From Actinoplanes sp. L3-i22 (lineage in GTDB: Bacteria; Actinomycetota; Actinomycetes; Mycobacteriales; Micromonosporaceae): a stretch of 64,000 nt of DNA. Numbering within the stretch: position 1 is the first letter of the stretch; the number at the start of each line of letters is the position of its first letter. The stretch lies in NCBI RefSeq assembly GCF_019704555.1, contig NZ_AP024745.1, positions 4,720,501-4,784,500 of the forward strand. Reading direction: 5' to 3'. The translations under genes and the position numbers were made by a program. Below, one piece after another: positions 41,631 to 49,758 of this stretch. The notes below the pieces were generated by a model. The model saw nothing but the letters and a program-made list of their open reading frames with translations. It was not told the DNA's origin and did no database searches.

Positions 41631-42206
41631 CTATCGGTCCGCCCGGCACAGGTGCAGCGCGCTGGTCCGAAACGCCTGGCGGGCCTGCGTCGTGGAGATC
41701 CGGCCGGCCGCCATCTCGGCCGCCGCCACGTGGATGAGCCCGATCACCGCTGCGGCGAGCCACGCCGGCGGGACCCGGTCGTCGAATTCGCCGGCGGCCT
41801 GTCCGCGTTCGATCAGCCGGGTCAGCCGGTCGATGATCGGTTCGTGTCGCCGCGGATCGAGTTCGGGTGCGCCTTTGAGCGCGTCGGTGTGCAGGATCGG
41901 ATATTTCGTCAGGACGTCCCAGAGCACGTCCAGCCAGTGTCCGAGCGTCTCGCCCGGCGGTCCCTGCTCCGGGTCGAGCCGGTCCACCTGGGAGGTCAGG
42001 TCGGCGGCGATGTGGCCGATCACCGCGGCGATCAACTGCTCGCGGGTCGAATAGTGGGCATAAACGGTCTGGCGGGCCACCCGCGCCGCGGTCGCGATGT
42101 CACCCATGCTGGCCTGCGGCCGTTCGGCCAGCAGATCGATCGCGGCCTGTCGCACGGCCGCGCGGCTGCGTTCGGCATCCGATCGCCGGGCTCTTATCTC
42201 TGACAC
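41631..42206 (-). CDS. TetR-family regulator of the DoxX-methyltransferase gene
   Basis: A 191-residue regulator. RQAAIDLLAERPQASMGDIATAARVARQTVYAHYSTREQLIAAV is spread over residues 19-62. The C-terminal domain has WLAAAVIGLIHVAAAEM. The start is the GTG at 42206; a TTG at 42215 would add three residues. One arm of a large inverted repeat covers its first codons, so it is probably autoregulated and controls the divergent gene at 42273. Confidence 0.9.
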   Translation of the reverse strand: MSEIRARRSDAERSRAAVRQAAIDLLAERPQASMGDIATAARVARQTVYAHYSTREQLIAAVIGHIAADLTSQVDRLDPEQGPPGETLGHWLDVLWDVLTKYPILHTDALKGAPELDPRRHEPIIDRLTRLIERGQAAGEFDDRVPPAWLAAAVIGLIHVAAAEMAAGRISTTQARQAFRTSALHLCRADR

Positions 42207-42258
42207 AGTTGTCAAGGATAGCGGTCGTGGTTATCTTGGACAACAGTGTCAGAGATAA
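42194..42258. promoter_or_regulatory. Inverted pair of TetR operators
   Basis: Arms at 42194-42214 and 42238-42258 are inverted copies with 19 of 21 bases matching, 23 bp apart. Each contains an inner palindrome TGACA-N4-TGTCA or close. Left arm overlaps the TetR start; right arm ends 14 bp before the methyltransferase start. Confidence 0.8.
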
Positions 42259-42272
42259 CGGGGGTTTCGCTG

Positions 42273-43454
42273 ATGGAGCCATTGATCGTTCTCGTCGTGG
42301 TGACCGCGATCCAGTCCGCCGTCCGAGGGTGGCGATCGTGGCCCCTGCCGTTGCGGGACGGCCTCGCCGCGATGTTCCTGATGACCGGGGTCGCGCACTT
42401 CGTCGGCCTGCGCGCCACGATGATCGCCATGGTGCCGCCCGGCCTGCCGGCCCCGGCCGCGCTGGTCTCGATCACCGGGGTGCTCGAGGTGCTGGGTGCG
42501 CTCGGCCTGCTCTGGTCGCGGACCAGACCCTGGGCCGGCCTCGGTCTGTTCCTGCTGCTGCTCGCGGTCTTCCCGGCCAACGTCCACGCCGCCCGCGCCG
42601 GCATCGCGACCAGTCCCGGCGACTCCCTGCTGCCTCGTACCCTGATCCAATTGGTCTTCCTGGCGGCGACGCTCACGATCCCCGTCGCGCATTGGCGCTC
42701 GCGTCGCCGCACGGCGCAGCGCGGCGCCTACGGGGTCGACGGCGATTTCAGCCGGGTGTCCGCGGGCACGCAGCTCGCGATCTTCGTCCTGGTCTGGCTC
42801 GCTCTGCTCGCTCTCACCGTGACCGCCCTGGCCCGGGGCTGGATCGTGGTCGCCGTGCTCGCCGGGGCGGTCGCGCTCTGGCTGCTGTTCGCGATCGGCA
42901 CCTACGTCTACACGACCCGGGCCGGCAAGTTCCGGGTCTGGGCCGACCTGCTCACCGGCCTGCGGCTGCACGGCGACGAGGAACTGCTCGACCTGGGCTG
43001 CGGTCGAGGCGCCGTCCTGCTGGCCGCGGCCAGGCTCCTGCCGCACGGGCACGCGACCGGTATTGATCGGTGGCAGGCCGACCAGACCGGCAACTGCGCC
43101 GACGCGACCGACCGCAACGCCCGGCGCGAAGGCGTCGCCGAGCGGGTCCGGCTGTTCACCGGCGACATCCGCCGCCTGCCCTTCGACGACGACAGCTTCG
43201 ACGTCGTCGTCAGCAGCCTGGTCATCCACAACATCCACGACGCCGAGGGCCGGCGGGCGGCCATCGACGAGTCGGTGCGCGTCCTGCGTCCCGGCGGCCG
43301 CCTGCTGATCGCCGACCTGGCCCACACCGGTGACTACCTGGCCCGCCTGCGACACCACGGGCTGACCGCCGAGCGCCGCAACCTGGGCCCCCGCATGTGG
43401 TGGACCGGCCCCTGGGGCCCGACCCACCTGGTGACGGCCACCGCCACGTCCTGA
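42273..43454 (+). CDS. Fusion of DoxX-like membrane domain and SAM methyltransferase
   Basis: A 393-residue protein. Residues 1-135 form a four-helix DoxX-like module (DGLAAMFLMTGVAHF, GLPAPAALVSITGVLEVLGALGLLW). Two further helices (about 163-210) lead to a class I methyltransferase: LLDLGCGRGAVLL is motif I, TGIDRW motif II, and VVVSSLVIHNI motif IV. Methyltransferases with two N-terminal helices are common in actinomycetes, but the added DoxX module looks like a fusion. The ATG at 42273 follows GGGGG. It may methylate a membrane quinone or lipid. No frame break separates the domains. Confidence 0.88.
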   Translation: MEPLIVLVVVTAIQSAVRGWRSWPLPLRDGLAAMFLMTGVAHFVGLRATMIAMVPPGLPAPAALVSITGVLEVLGALGLLWSRTRPWAGLGLFLLLLAVFPANVHAARAGIATSPGDSLLPRTLIQLVFLAATLTIPVAHWRSRRRTAQRGAYGVDGDFSRVSAGTQLAIFVLVWLALLALTVTALARGWIVVAVLAGAVALWLLFAIGTYVYTTRAGKFRVWADLLTGLRLHGDEELLDLGCGRGAVLLAAARLLPHGHATGIDRWQADQTGNCADATDRNARREGVAERVRLFTGDIRRLPFDDDSFDVVVSSLVIHNIHDAEGRRAAIDESVRVLRPGGRLLIADLAHTGDYLARLRHHGLTAERRNLGPRMWWTGPWGPTHLVTATATS

Positions 43455-43556
43455 CGAGCAAAGATCAAGACCATGTGCGGGTACGGGTTGGGGGGCCCAA
43501 GCTGGGTGACCTCGTAGTGCCGGCACTGCTTGCGGGTGGAGCGGTGAACGTCGTGC

Positions 43557-44051
43557 TCAGCGAGCCGGCGACCGGTCCGGCGGGTCCAGGTCGCTGATGT
43601 AGGTGTGCATGGTCGAGCGGATGCGGCTGACGATGGACTCGGTGCGCGCCAGCTCGGCGGGGGAGTAGTCGCCGAGCGTGGCGCCGAGCAGCCGGCTGAG
43701 CGGTTCGTAGAACTCGGTGGCCGCGGCGTGGATGCCGGGCGTGGAGCGAAGCGTGACAATCCGCCGGTCGCTGTGCTCCCGGGTCCGCACGACGTGGCCC
43801 GCTTGCTCGAGCCGGTTCAGCAGGATCGAGGTCGCCCCGGTGGTGAGACCGATCCGTTCGGCCAGGCGTGCGGGCGTCAACGGCTGACCGCGCCCCTCCG
43901 CGTTGATGATCTCCACGATCGCGACCGCGTCAGTGCCGTGCATGCGCATGCTGCGCGCGAACACGCGCCCCAGTTCGCTCTGCGCGGCGGCCAGGCCACG
44001 AAGGCCCTCGATGACCTCGTGCGCCCGCTGGTCCGTCACGTCGTCGCCCAC
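43557..44051 (-). CDS. MarR-family regulator of a hydrolase-VOC operon
   Basis: A 164-residue winged-helix protein from the GTG at 44051, after AAAGGTGG. GRGQPLTPARLAERIGLTTGATSILLNRLEQAGHVVRTREHSDRRIVTLRST is spread over about residues 53-105 and includes the DRR wing motif of MarR. It is divergent from the hydrolase at 44151 with a 17-bp palindrome between. No reactive cysteine was seen. Confidence 0.92.
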   Translation of the reverse strand: MGDDVTDQRAHEVIEGLRGLAAAQSELGRVFARSMRMHGTDAVAIVEIINAEGRGQPLTPARLAERIGLTTGATSILLNRLEQAGHVVRTREHSDRRIVTLRSTPGIHAAATEFYEPLSRLLGATLGDYSPAELARTESIVSRIRSTMHTYISDLDPPDRSPAR

Positions 44052-44090
44052 CGCACCACCTTTGCTGTCCGGGTTGCAAAATATCAGATC

Positions 44091-44107
44091 AGCAAAGTAA
44101 CTTTGCT
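44091..44107. promoter_or_regulatory. MarR operator
   Basis: AGCAAAGTAACTTTGCT has perfect 8-bp arms. A second, looser copy (GCAAAG, then CTTTG) follows at 44109-44122. Confidence 0.82.
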
Positions 44108-44150
44108 GCAAAGCTACTTTGAGGGAAAGTCAGATGACGGGGAGGGCGGA

Positions 44151-45011
44151 ATGGGCAGCACCGGCGTCATCGCGGCGCACGTGACCTCGCGTGACGGCAC
44201 CCGGATCGGCTACCTGCGCCGGGGCGCCGGCCCCGGGCTGGTTCTGATCCAAGGCGCGATGGGCACCGCGTACCACTACCACGACCTTGCCAACGCACTC
44301 GCGCCGGATTTCACCGTCTACACCCCCGACCGCCGTGGTCGCGGCCTGAGCCCGAAGCCCTACGACGACGGCCACGACATCGCCCGCGACGTCGAGGACG
44401 TGGCGGCGCTGCTGACCGAGGCGGACACCGGAGATCTGTTCGGCCTCAGCTCAGGTGCCATGATCACCCTGGAGGCGGCCAGGACCCTGCGCCGGGTCAC
44501 CCGGGCCGCGGTGTACGAACCGCCGTTCTACCGCGACGGCATCTCCCACGACGGCATCCGGCAGCTCGGCGCCGACCTCGAACACGGGCACCTGGCGGCC
44601 GCCCTGGCGGGTTCGCTGCGTACCGCCCGGACCGCCCCGGCGCCCCTGCGGATGCTGCCCCGGCCCGCCGCCCGGCTGCTGGCCGCTGCCGTGCTCAGCG
44701 TCGACGCCCGCAGGGCCGGTCCGGCCCCGAAACTTCGCGACCTGCTCCCCGGCATCCGCTACGACTTCAACGTCGTCGCCGGCATGGACGCAAAGATGGC
44801 GAGCTTCGGCTCCATCGACCAGCCCATGCTGCTGCTCAGCGGCACGAAGAGCCCCGGCTTCCTCCGGCAGGCCATCCACGACCTGTCCGGCGTGCTGCCC
44901 CGGGCGACGACCGTCGAGTTCGACGGCCTCGACCACGCCGGCTCCTGGAACACCGGGCGCGGCAGCGGCCCGCGGCTCGTCGCGGCAGCCCTGCGTGCCT
45001 TCTTCACCTGA
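44151..45011 (+). CDS. Alpha/beta hydrolase under MarR control
   Basis: A 286-residue alpha/beta hydrolase. VLIQGAMGTAYHYHDLA is the oxyanion side and LFGLSSGAM the nucleophile elbow (S100). YTPDRRGRGLSPKP is the strand-4 loop and FDGLDHAGSWN carries the histidine. The acid is probably in LLLSGTKSP, which lacks a clear Asp, so it should be checked. The ATG follows GGAGGGCGGA. The last codons and stop form part of a 25-bp tandem repeat. Confidence 0.9.
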   Translation: MGSTGVIAAHVTSRDGTRIGYLRRGAGPGLVLIQGAMGTAYHYHDLANALAPDFTVYTPDRRGRGLSPKPYDDGHDIARDVEDVAALLTEADTGDLFGLSSGAMITLEAARTLRRVTRAAVYEPPFYRDGISHDGIRQLGADLEHGHLAAALAGSLRTARTAPAPLRMLPRPAARLLAAAVLSVDARRAGPAPKLRDLLPGIRYDFNVVAGMDAKMASFGSIDQPMLLLSGTKSPGFLRQAIHDLSGVLPRATTVEFDGLDHAGSWNTGRGSGPRLVAAALRAFFT

Positions 45012-45082
45012 GCGCCGCAACCCTCGGAAAACCTGAGCGCCGCAACCCTCGGAAAACCTGAGCGCCGCAACCCTCGGACAAA
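45008..45082. repeat. 25-bp tandem repeat, three copies, covering the hydrolase stop
   Basis: Period 25 with copies at 45008-45032, 45033-45057 and 45058-45082, each starting CCTGAGCGCCGCAACCCTCG. Only one base differs, in the third. The first copy includes the hydrolase TGA. It fills the space to the VOC gene. Confidence 0.95.
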
Positions 45083-45093
45083 CGGAGAACCCC

Positions 45094-45519
45094 ATGCGTC
45101 TCAACCACCTCAACCTCTGCGCCAGCGACGTCACCGCGCTCACCGGCACACTCGTCACGCACTTCGGCTACCGGATCATCGACTCGGGTCAGGTTCCCGC
45201 GGCGGCCGGCGGCGGCTCCTTCGCCGCGGTCGCCGGCACCGACGGCTCCGAGTTGGTCATCACCCAGATCGATCCGGTGCCGCACGGCAGGTCCGCGTAC
45301 CCGAAGGGCTTTCACTTCGGCCTCATTCAAGACTCCCGCGAGGCCGTGTACGCCAAACACGACGAGCTGACCGCGGCCGGGCTGCACCCCGGCAAGATCA
45401 GCGACGGATTCCAGGTGTGGGGAGCAACCTGGACCGCGTTCTACTGTCCCCTCGGCGACGGCCTCGACATCGAGGTGAACTACCGAACCCCCGGCACGCT
45501 GGACGGCTTGCTCGACTGA
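45094..45519 (+). CDS. VOC/glyoxalase-family protein
   Basis: A 141-residue VOC protein. LNHLNLCASDVTALTGTLVTHFGY opens it with the ligand His, FHFGLIQDSREAVYAKHDEL is the second module, and FYCPLGDGLDIEVNYR ends it with the metal Glu. This keeps the His/Glu pattern of metal VOC enzymes such as glyoxalase or ring-cleavage dioxygenase-like proteins. CGGAGAA precedes the ATG. It is the second gene of the MarR-controlled operon. Confidence 0.9.
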   Translation: MRLNHLNLCASDVTALTGTLVTHFGYRIIDSGQVPAAAGGGSFAAVAGTDGSELVITQIDPVPHGRSAYPKGFHFGLIQDSREAVYAKHDELTAAGLHPGKISDGFQVWGATWTAFYCPLGDGLDIEVNYRTPGTLDGLLD

Positions 45520-45545
45520 ATTCCTCGCTCCCTGGACAGGTGGGG

Positions 45546-46640
45546 TCAGTTGCCGAATCGCGTGGCGAACCTCGCGGTGAACAGGTCGGCGCCCTTGCGC
45601 TCCTGGACCGTCTGCGCGGTGGCCGCGACGGCACCCTCGGGCGTGGGGAGCTGGCCGACTCCGCCGTGCGTGCCCAGCGGGAGCAGGATCCTGCGCTCGG
45701 CCGCCGGCGACCAGACGGCGTCCGGCTGATCGCCGCCCAGTTGGGACCTGATGTTGCGCACCACGATCTCGGCATGGGTCATCGAGTAGGACGCCATTTT
45801 CGGGTCGGGCAGCGCGGTGATGTCGCCGATGGCGTAGACGCGCTCGTAGCCCGCGACGTTCAGGCGCTCGGTGACCGGAACGGCTGCCTGCTCGGTCAGC
45901 GGCGTGAGCTTGCCGTCCGCCAGATAGCCGGTGTTGATCCGGACCCCGAAAGCGCGGAACCAGATGTCCGCCACGATCTGGTCGCCGTGCTCGGTGGTGA
46001 CCGCGACGCGACCGGCCCGGCCGGCCTCGATCGCCGGCAGCGCGCTCAGACCGGTGCCCAGGTGCAGCTCGATGCCGAGCCGGTCCAGCTGGCGGCGCAG
46101 GTCGGCCTGCACCTGCGGCAGGAAGCCGGGTAGCAGCCGGTCGGTCCGGTCGACGATGGCCACCTGCTTGTCCGGCCAGACCTGCTTGATCTCCCCGGCG
46201 AGCTCCAGGCCGACCGGGCCGGCGCCGAGGATGAGCACGCGGTGGGCGCCGGCCAGCTCCTTGTGGGTCTCGCGAAGATCGCCCAGTTGCTCGGCGATGC
46301 CCGTTGCGCCATCGTTCGGCTTGGCCGGATAGGGGTAGCCGGAACCGGTGGCCAGGACCAGATAGTCGGCCTCGACCCGCGCACCGGAAGCCAGCGTGAC
46401 GCCGTTCGGGTCCACCGAAGCGGCCCGGTCGCGGATCACCCGTCCGCGGTGGAGCAGGGTGTCGAACGAGAAGAAGGCGCTGGGCGCCCAGTCCGGCTGC
46501 GTCAGTGCTCGCAGCGAGGCTGCCGCGTTGACGAACGCTTCCCGGGGGTCGATGAGGATGACGTTCGCGTCGGCGTCCAGCTCCTTGGCGACCAGCGATC
46601 CGCCGTAGCCACCGCCGACGACCGCGACCGTGCGATTCAT
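45546..46640 (-). CDS. NAD(P)/FAD-dependent oxidoreductase, NDH-2/AIF type
   Basis: A 364-residue flavoprotein. VAVVGGGYGGSLVAKEL (4-20) binds FAD and VLILGAGPVGLELAGEI binds NAD(P)H; RVYAIGDITALPD is the second FAD motif. The length and order match type II NADH dehydrogenases and AIF-like reductases; the C-terminal membrane helix of respiratory NDH-2 is not evident. The ATG at 46640 follows GGGAGC. It is divergent from a MarR gene, with a large inverted repeat between, suggesting induction by quinones or oxidants. Confidence 0.92.
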   Translation of the reverse strand: MNRTVAVVGGGYGGSLVAKELDADANVILIDPREAFVNAAASLRALTQPDWAPSAFFSFDTLLHRGRVIRDRAASVDPNGVTLASGARVEADYLVLATGSGYPYPAKPNDGATGIAEQLGDLRETHKELAGAHRVLILGAGPVGLELAGEIKQVWPDKQVAIVDRTDRLLPGFLPQVQADLRRQLDRLGIELHLGTGLSALPAIEAGRAGRVAVTTEHGDQIVADIWFRAFGVRINTGYLADGKLTPLTEQAAVPVTERLNVAGYERVYAIGDITALPDPKMASYSMTHAEIVVRNIRSQLGGDQPDAVWSPAAERRILLPLGTHGGVGQLPTPEGAVAATAQTVQERKGADLFTARFATRFGN

Positions 46641-46689
46641 AACTGCTCCCGTGCCGAAGGGTGCTCCAGGAGCCGCACCCGGCCCCGGA

Positions 46690-46730
46690 GTTGACACGAC
46701 AACTGTAGCGCGGGAAGTTGTCGCGTCAAC
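46690..46730. promoter_or_regulatory. MarR operator, 15-bp inverted arms
   Basis: GTTGACACGACAACT (46690-46704) and AGTTGTCGCGTCAAC (46716-46730): one mismatch, 11-bp spacer. Each arm also holds smaller palindromes, so two dimers could bind. Confidence 0.8.
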
Positions 46731-46753
46731 TCCCTTGCCGGTACGGTTTCGCC

Positions 46754-47242
46754 ATGACGATGCCTCGCGCCCTGGAGCCGGCCGAGTGGGAGCTCTGGCA
46801 CATCTGGATGCAGGCCCAGCGCCTGCTGGCCCGCGAACTGGACCGCCAACTCCAGCAGGACTACGGCATCTCCAAGGCCGAGTTCAGCGTGCTCGTGTCA
46901 CTGCACCAGGCGGCCGGCGGCCAGTTGCGGGTCGGCGAGCTCGCCGACTCGCTGGCCTGGGACAAGGGCCGGGTGGCCCACCAGCTCACCCGGATGGAAG
47001 GCCGCGACCTGGTGACGCGCATCGAGAGCGGGTCCGCCGGTCGCCGGACCGGGGTCGCGCTGACCGCCAAGGGCCGCAGTGCCGTGCGCCAGGCCATCCA
47101 GGGTCACGAAGGCAACATCCGCCGATACTTTTTCGACCAGCTCGCGCCCGAGCAGGCCGCCGCCATCAAGGCGTGGAGTCGGCAAACGCTCGACCGGATC
47201 GACGCGGCCGGCGACCAGGCCGGCGCTCCTGCCGTCGACTGA
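46754..47242 (+). CDS. MarR-family regulator of the NDH-2-like gene
   Basis: A 162-residue MarR protein. ISKAEFSVLVSLHQAAGGQLRVGELADSLAWDKGRVAHQLTRMEGRDLVTRIESGSAGRRTGVALT is spread over about residues 38-102. The start is the ATG at 46754, 24 bp past the operator; an upstream in-frame ATG-like codon at 46718 lies within the operator. Divergent from the flavoprotein gene, whose inducer may be a quinone-like compound. Confidence 0.92.
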   Translation: MTMPRALEPAEWELWHIWMQAQRLLARELDRQLQQDYGISKAEFSVLVSLHQAAGGQLRVGELADSLAWDKGRVAHQLTRMEGRDLVTRIESGSAGRRTGVALTAKGRSAVRQAIQGHEGNIRRYFFDQLAPEQAAAIKAWSRQTLDRIDAAGDQAGAPAVD

Positions 47243-47455
47243 GCTCAGTTGCCGGCGCTCGATCGGAGCGGGCAAACAACCCAGGTTCCTAGGATGGCTT
47301 ACGCCTGGTGTGCGGGGTCATCGGCACCTGCGGTCGCTTCGGTGACTCCGATCTGTTCGACGCTCGTCCATGTCTTGCAAAGGTAATACGTATGCTCTTA
47401 TATTTCGTGGCGATGAACTCCCCGGCAACAGGTTGGCCCGACAAAGGATGTCGAT

Positions 47456-48829
47456 ATGGGTGGAATGTTCAGCCAGCGACGAGGCCGCCACGTCCTGACC
47501 ACCGCGAAGGGTGCCGGCCTGCTGGTTCTCGCCCTGACCCTGAGCGCCTGCGGAAACGCCGGCGGCGCGGAGACCTCGACCGGCTCCTACGGCTTCCCGC
47601 AGGTCGCGCAGGACGACAAGGCCGAGCTCACGGTCTGGGTGGACGCGGACCGGGCGGGCGCGGTCAAAGCCTTCCAGAAGGCCAATCCCGCGGTTGCGGT
47701 CAAGGTGGTCACCTATGACGGCTCGGCGAACGGTTCGAACTCCTTCCGTACCAAGATGCAGTTGTTCGATCGGGCCGGCAGCGGCTGGCCGGACGTGGTG
47801 TTCTCGACGCAGAACAACGACGCGGCCTGGGCGAGCCAGAGCAGCGGCGGCAAGCAGGCGTTCGCGGCCGTGCTCGGCGCGGGCCTGGTCGACAAGGCGA
47901 CGCTGGACGGTTTCACGCCCGGCTCGTTGAATCCGTGCACGGTCGAGGGCAAGGTCTACTGCCTGCGCAACGACCTGGCGCAGGTGGTGCTCTGGTACAA
48001 CAAGAGCCTGCTGGCCAAGCTCGGGCTGTCGCTGCCGACGACCTGGCCGGAGTATCAGGCGCTGGGGGAGAAGGTCGCCGCACAGCACCCCGGGTACATC
48101 GTCGGCACGGTCGGCGACGCCTGGACCCCGGAGACGTTCTTCTGGGCCAGCAAGTGTCAGGCCAACGGCATCACCGGCGCGAAGACGGTCACCGTCGACA
48201 CCGGCAGCACCCAATGCCGGCGCGCCGCGTCGATGCTGGACACGCTGATCAAGAACGGAACCACACCCAACGTCAGCGTCTTCACGCCCGAGTTCGTGCG
48301 CAAGTACGCCGACAAGGTGCTGCTCATGCCGGGCCCGGCCTGGTACGCCGGCGCCATCTTCAACAACCCGCAGTCGCTGAACGTCGCGAAAGGACAGCTC
48401 GGTGTCGCCGCGCCACTGGCCTGGCCGGGGGAGCCCGCGGTGACCGGCAACGTCGGCGGCGGCACCTGGTTCATCAGCAGCCATTCCAAGAACCTCGCGG
48501 CGGCCGGTAAGTTCGCCACGTTCGTCACGACCGCCGACGACTACCAGGTCAACGTCGCCCCCGGCTATCCCGCGTTCGCCGCGGCCGGCGACAAGTGGAT
48601 CAAGAAGCAGGAGTTGAGCGGCTACTACGCGAGCGACCTGCAAGCGGTCGTCACGGCCGGCACCGAGATCTGGGACGGCTGGGGATCGGGGATCTTCAGC
48701 CAGGAGGCGATCTGGGCCAAGACCATGACGCCGGGCATCGCCAGTGGCAAGAGCCTGGTCGATCTGCTGCCGGCCTGGCAGGCCGCGATCAAGAACCAGG
48801 CCCAGGTCGACGGTTACACGGTCAAGTGA
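47456..48829 (+). CDS. Carbohydrate ABC transporter substrate-binding lipoprotein
   Basis: A 457-residue family 1 extracellular solute-binding protein. The lipobox is LTLSAC with C32. ELTVWVDADRAGAVKAFQKANP opens the periplasmic-type fold, and TWPEYQALGEKVAA and GNVGGGTWFI are typical of oligosaccharide binders. AAAGGATG precedes the ATG. It is the first gene of a SBP-permease-permease-dehydratase-lactonase operon. No ATPase is encoded in this operon; MsiK-type shared ATPases supply this in actinomycetes (known for Streptomyces). Confidence 0.95.
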   Translation: MGGMFSQRRGRHVLTTAKGAGLLVLALTLSACGNAGGAETSTGSYGFPQVAQDDKAELTVWVDADRAGAVKAFQKANPAVAVKVVTYDGSANGSNSFRTKMQLFDRAGSGWPDVVFSTQNNDAAWASQSSGGKQAFAAVLGAGLVDKATLDGFTPGSLNPCTVEGKVYCLRNDLAQVVLWYNKSLLAKLGLSLPTTWPEYQALGEKVAAQHPGYIVGTVGDAWTPETFFWASKCQANGITGAKTVTVDTGSTQCRRAASMLDTLIKNGTTPNVSVFTPEFVRKYADKVLLMPGPAWYAGAIFNNPQSLNVAKGQLGVAAPLAWPGEPAVTGNVGGGTWFISSHSKNLAAAGKFATFVTTADDYQVNVAPGYPAFAAAGDKWIKKQELSGYYASDLQAVVTAGTEIWDGWGSGIFSQEAIWAKTMTPGIASGKSLVDLLPAWQAAIKNQAQVDGYTVK

Positions 48830-49755
48830 CCACAACGGAGGCGGCCCGGCCGGCGGTGGGCACCCGCCGCTGGGCCGGCCGCGCGCACCCCGGTGGTTCC
48901 GGCAGCGCGATGAGCTACGGCTTCGTGGCCCTGTACGCGGCGCTGACCGTCGCCTTCGGCGTGCTGCCCGCCGGCTACGCGTTCTACCTGGCCTTCACCG
49001 ACGCGGACGGCGCCTTTGCCGGGCTCGCCAACTTCGCCAAGGTCACCGGCGACTTCCGGTTCCTGCCGGCGGCCGGGCACGTCGCGCTCTACCTGGTGAT
49101 CTGGCTGGTCGCGCTGCTCGTGCTGGTCACCGCGCTGGCGATCGTGGTGCACACGATCCGGCTGCGCCGGGTCAGCAGCGGCCTGCGGCTGATCTTCTAT
49201 CTGCCCGGGGCGCTGGCCGGGGCGTCGAGTGTGCTGCTCTGGCTGTTCCTGCTGGACCCGACGGCCAGCCCGATCGGCGCCCTGCTGCGGTTGTTCGGAC
49301 TCGCCAGCTTCGTGCAGGTCATCGTGCCGGGAAACCTGCCGCCGGTCTTCGCCGTCATCGCGTTCTGGACCGGCGCCGGCGGCTGGATCGTGATCATGTA
49401 CGGCGCGCTCAACAACATCAGCGCCGAGGTGATCGAAGCCGCCCGCATCGACGGGGCCGGTCGATGGCAGATCGCCTGGCGGATCCAGCTGCCGCTGCTG
49501 CGCAAGTGGATCTCGTACATGGCCATCATGTCGCTGGCCGCGGGCACCCAGCTGTTCGTCGAACCGCAACTGCTGTCGCAGGCGAGCAACGCGATCGTGC
49601 CCAACGACTACTCGCTCAACCAGCTGGCCTACCAGTACGCGTTCCAGCAGAACGACTTCAACGGTGCGGCGGCCATCTCCCTGATCCTGCTGGTGATCGC
49701 CCTCGCGCTGTCGGCGGTGTTCGTGCTGCGCGGCGGCCTGTTCGAGACGGACTGA
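48826..49755 (+). CDS. Carbohydrate ABC transporter permease 1 (MalF type)
   Basis: A 309-residue permease, GTG start overlapping the binding-protein stop by four bases. Six membrane helices; the EAA loop reads EAARIDGAGRWQIAWRIQLPLL near residue 206. MalF-type proteins pair with the next gene. Substrate is an oligo- or monosaccharide tied to the dehydratase downstream. Confidence 0.94.
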   Translation: MTTTEAARPAVGTRRWAGRAHPGGSGSAMSYGFVALYAALTVAFGVLPAGYAFYLAFTDADGAFAGLANFAKVTGDFRFLPAAGHVALYLVIWLVALLVLVTALAIVVHTIRLRRVSSGLRLIFYLPGALAGASSVLLWLFLLDPTASPIGALLRLFGLASFVQVIVPGNLPPVFAVIAFWTGAGGWIVIMYGALNNISAEVIEAARIDGAGRWQIAWRIQLPLLRKWISYMAIMSLAAGTQLFVEPQLLSQASNAIVPNDYSLNQLAYQYAFQQNDFNGAAAISLILLVIALALSAVFVLRGGLFETD

Positions 49756-49758
49756 TCG

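Noticed and set aside
45008..45082. The 25-bp repeat as a CRISPR or iteron array
   Set aside because: Copies abut without spacers and there is no replication gene.
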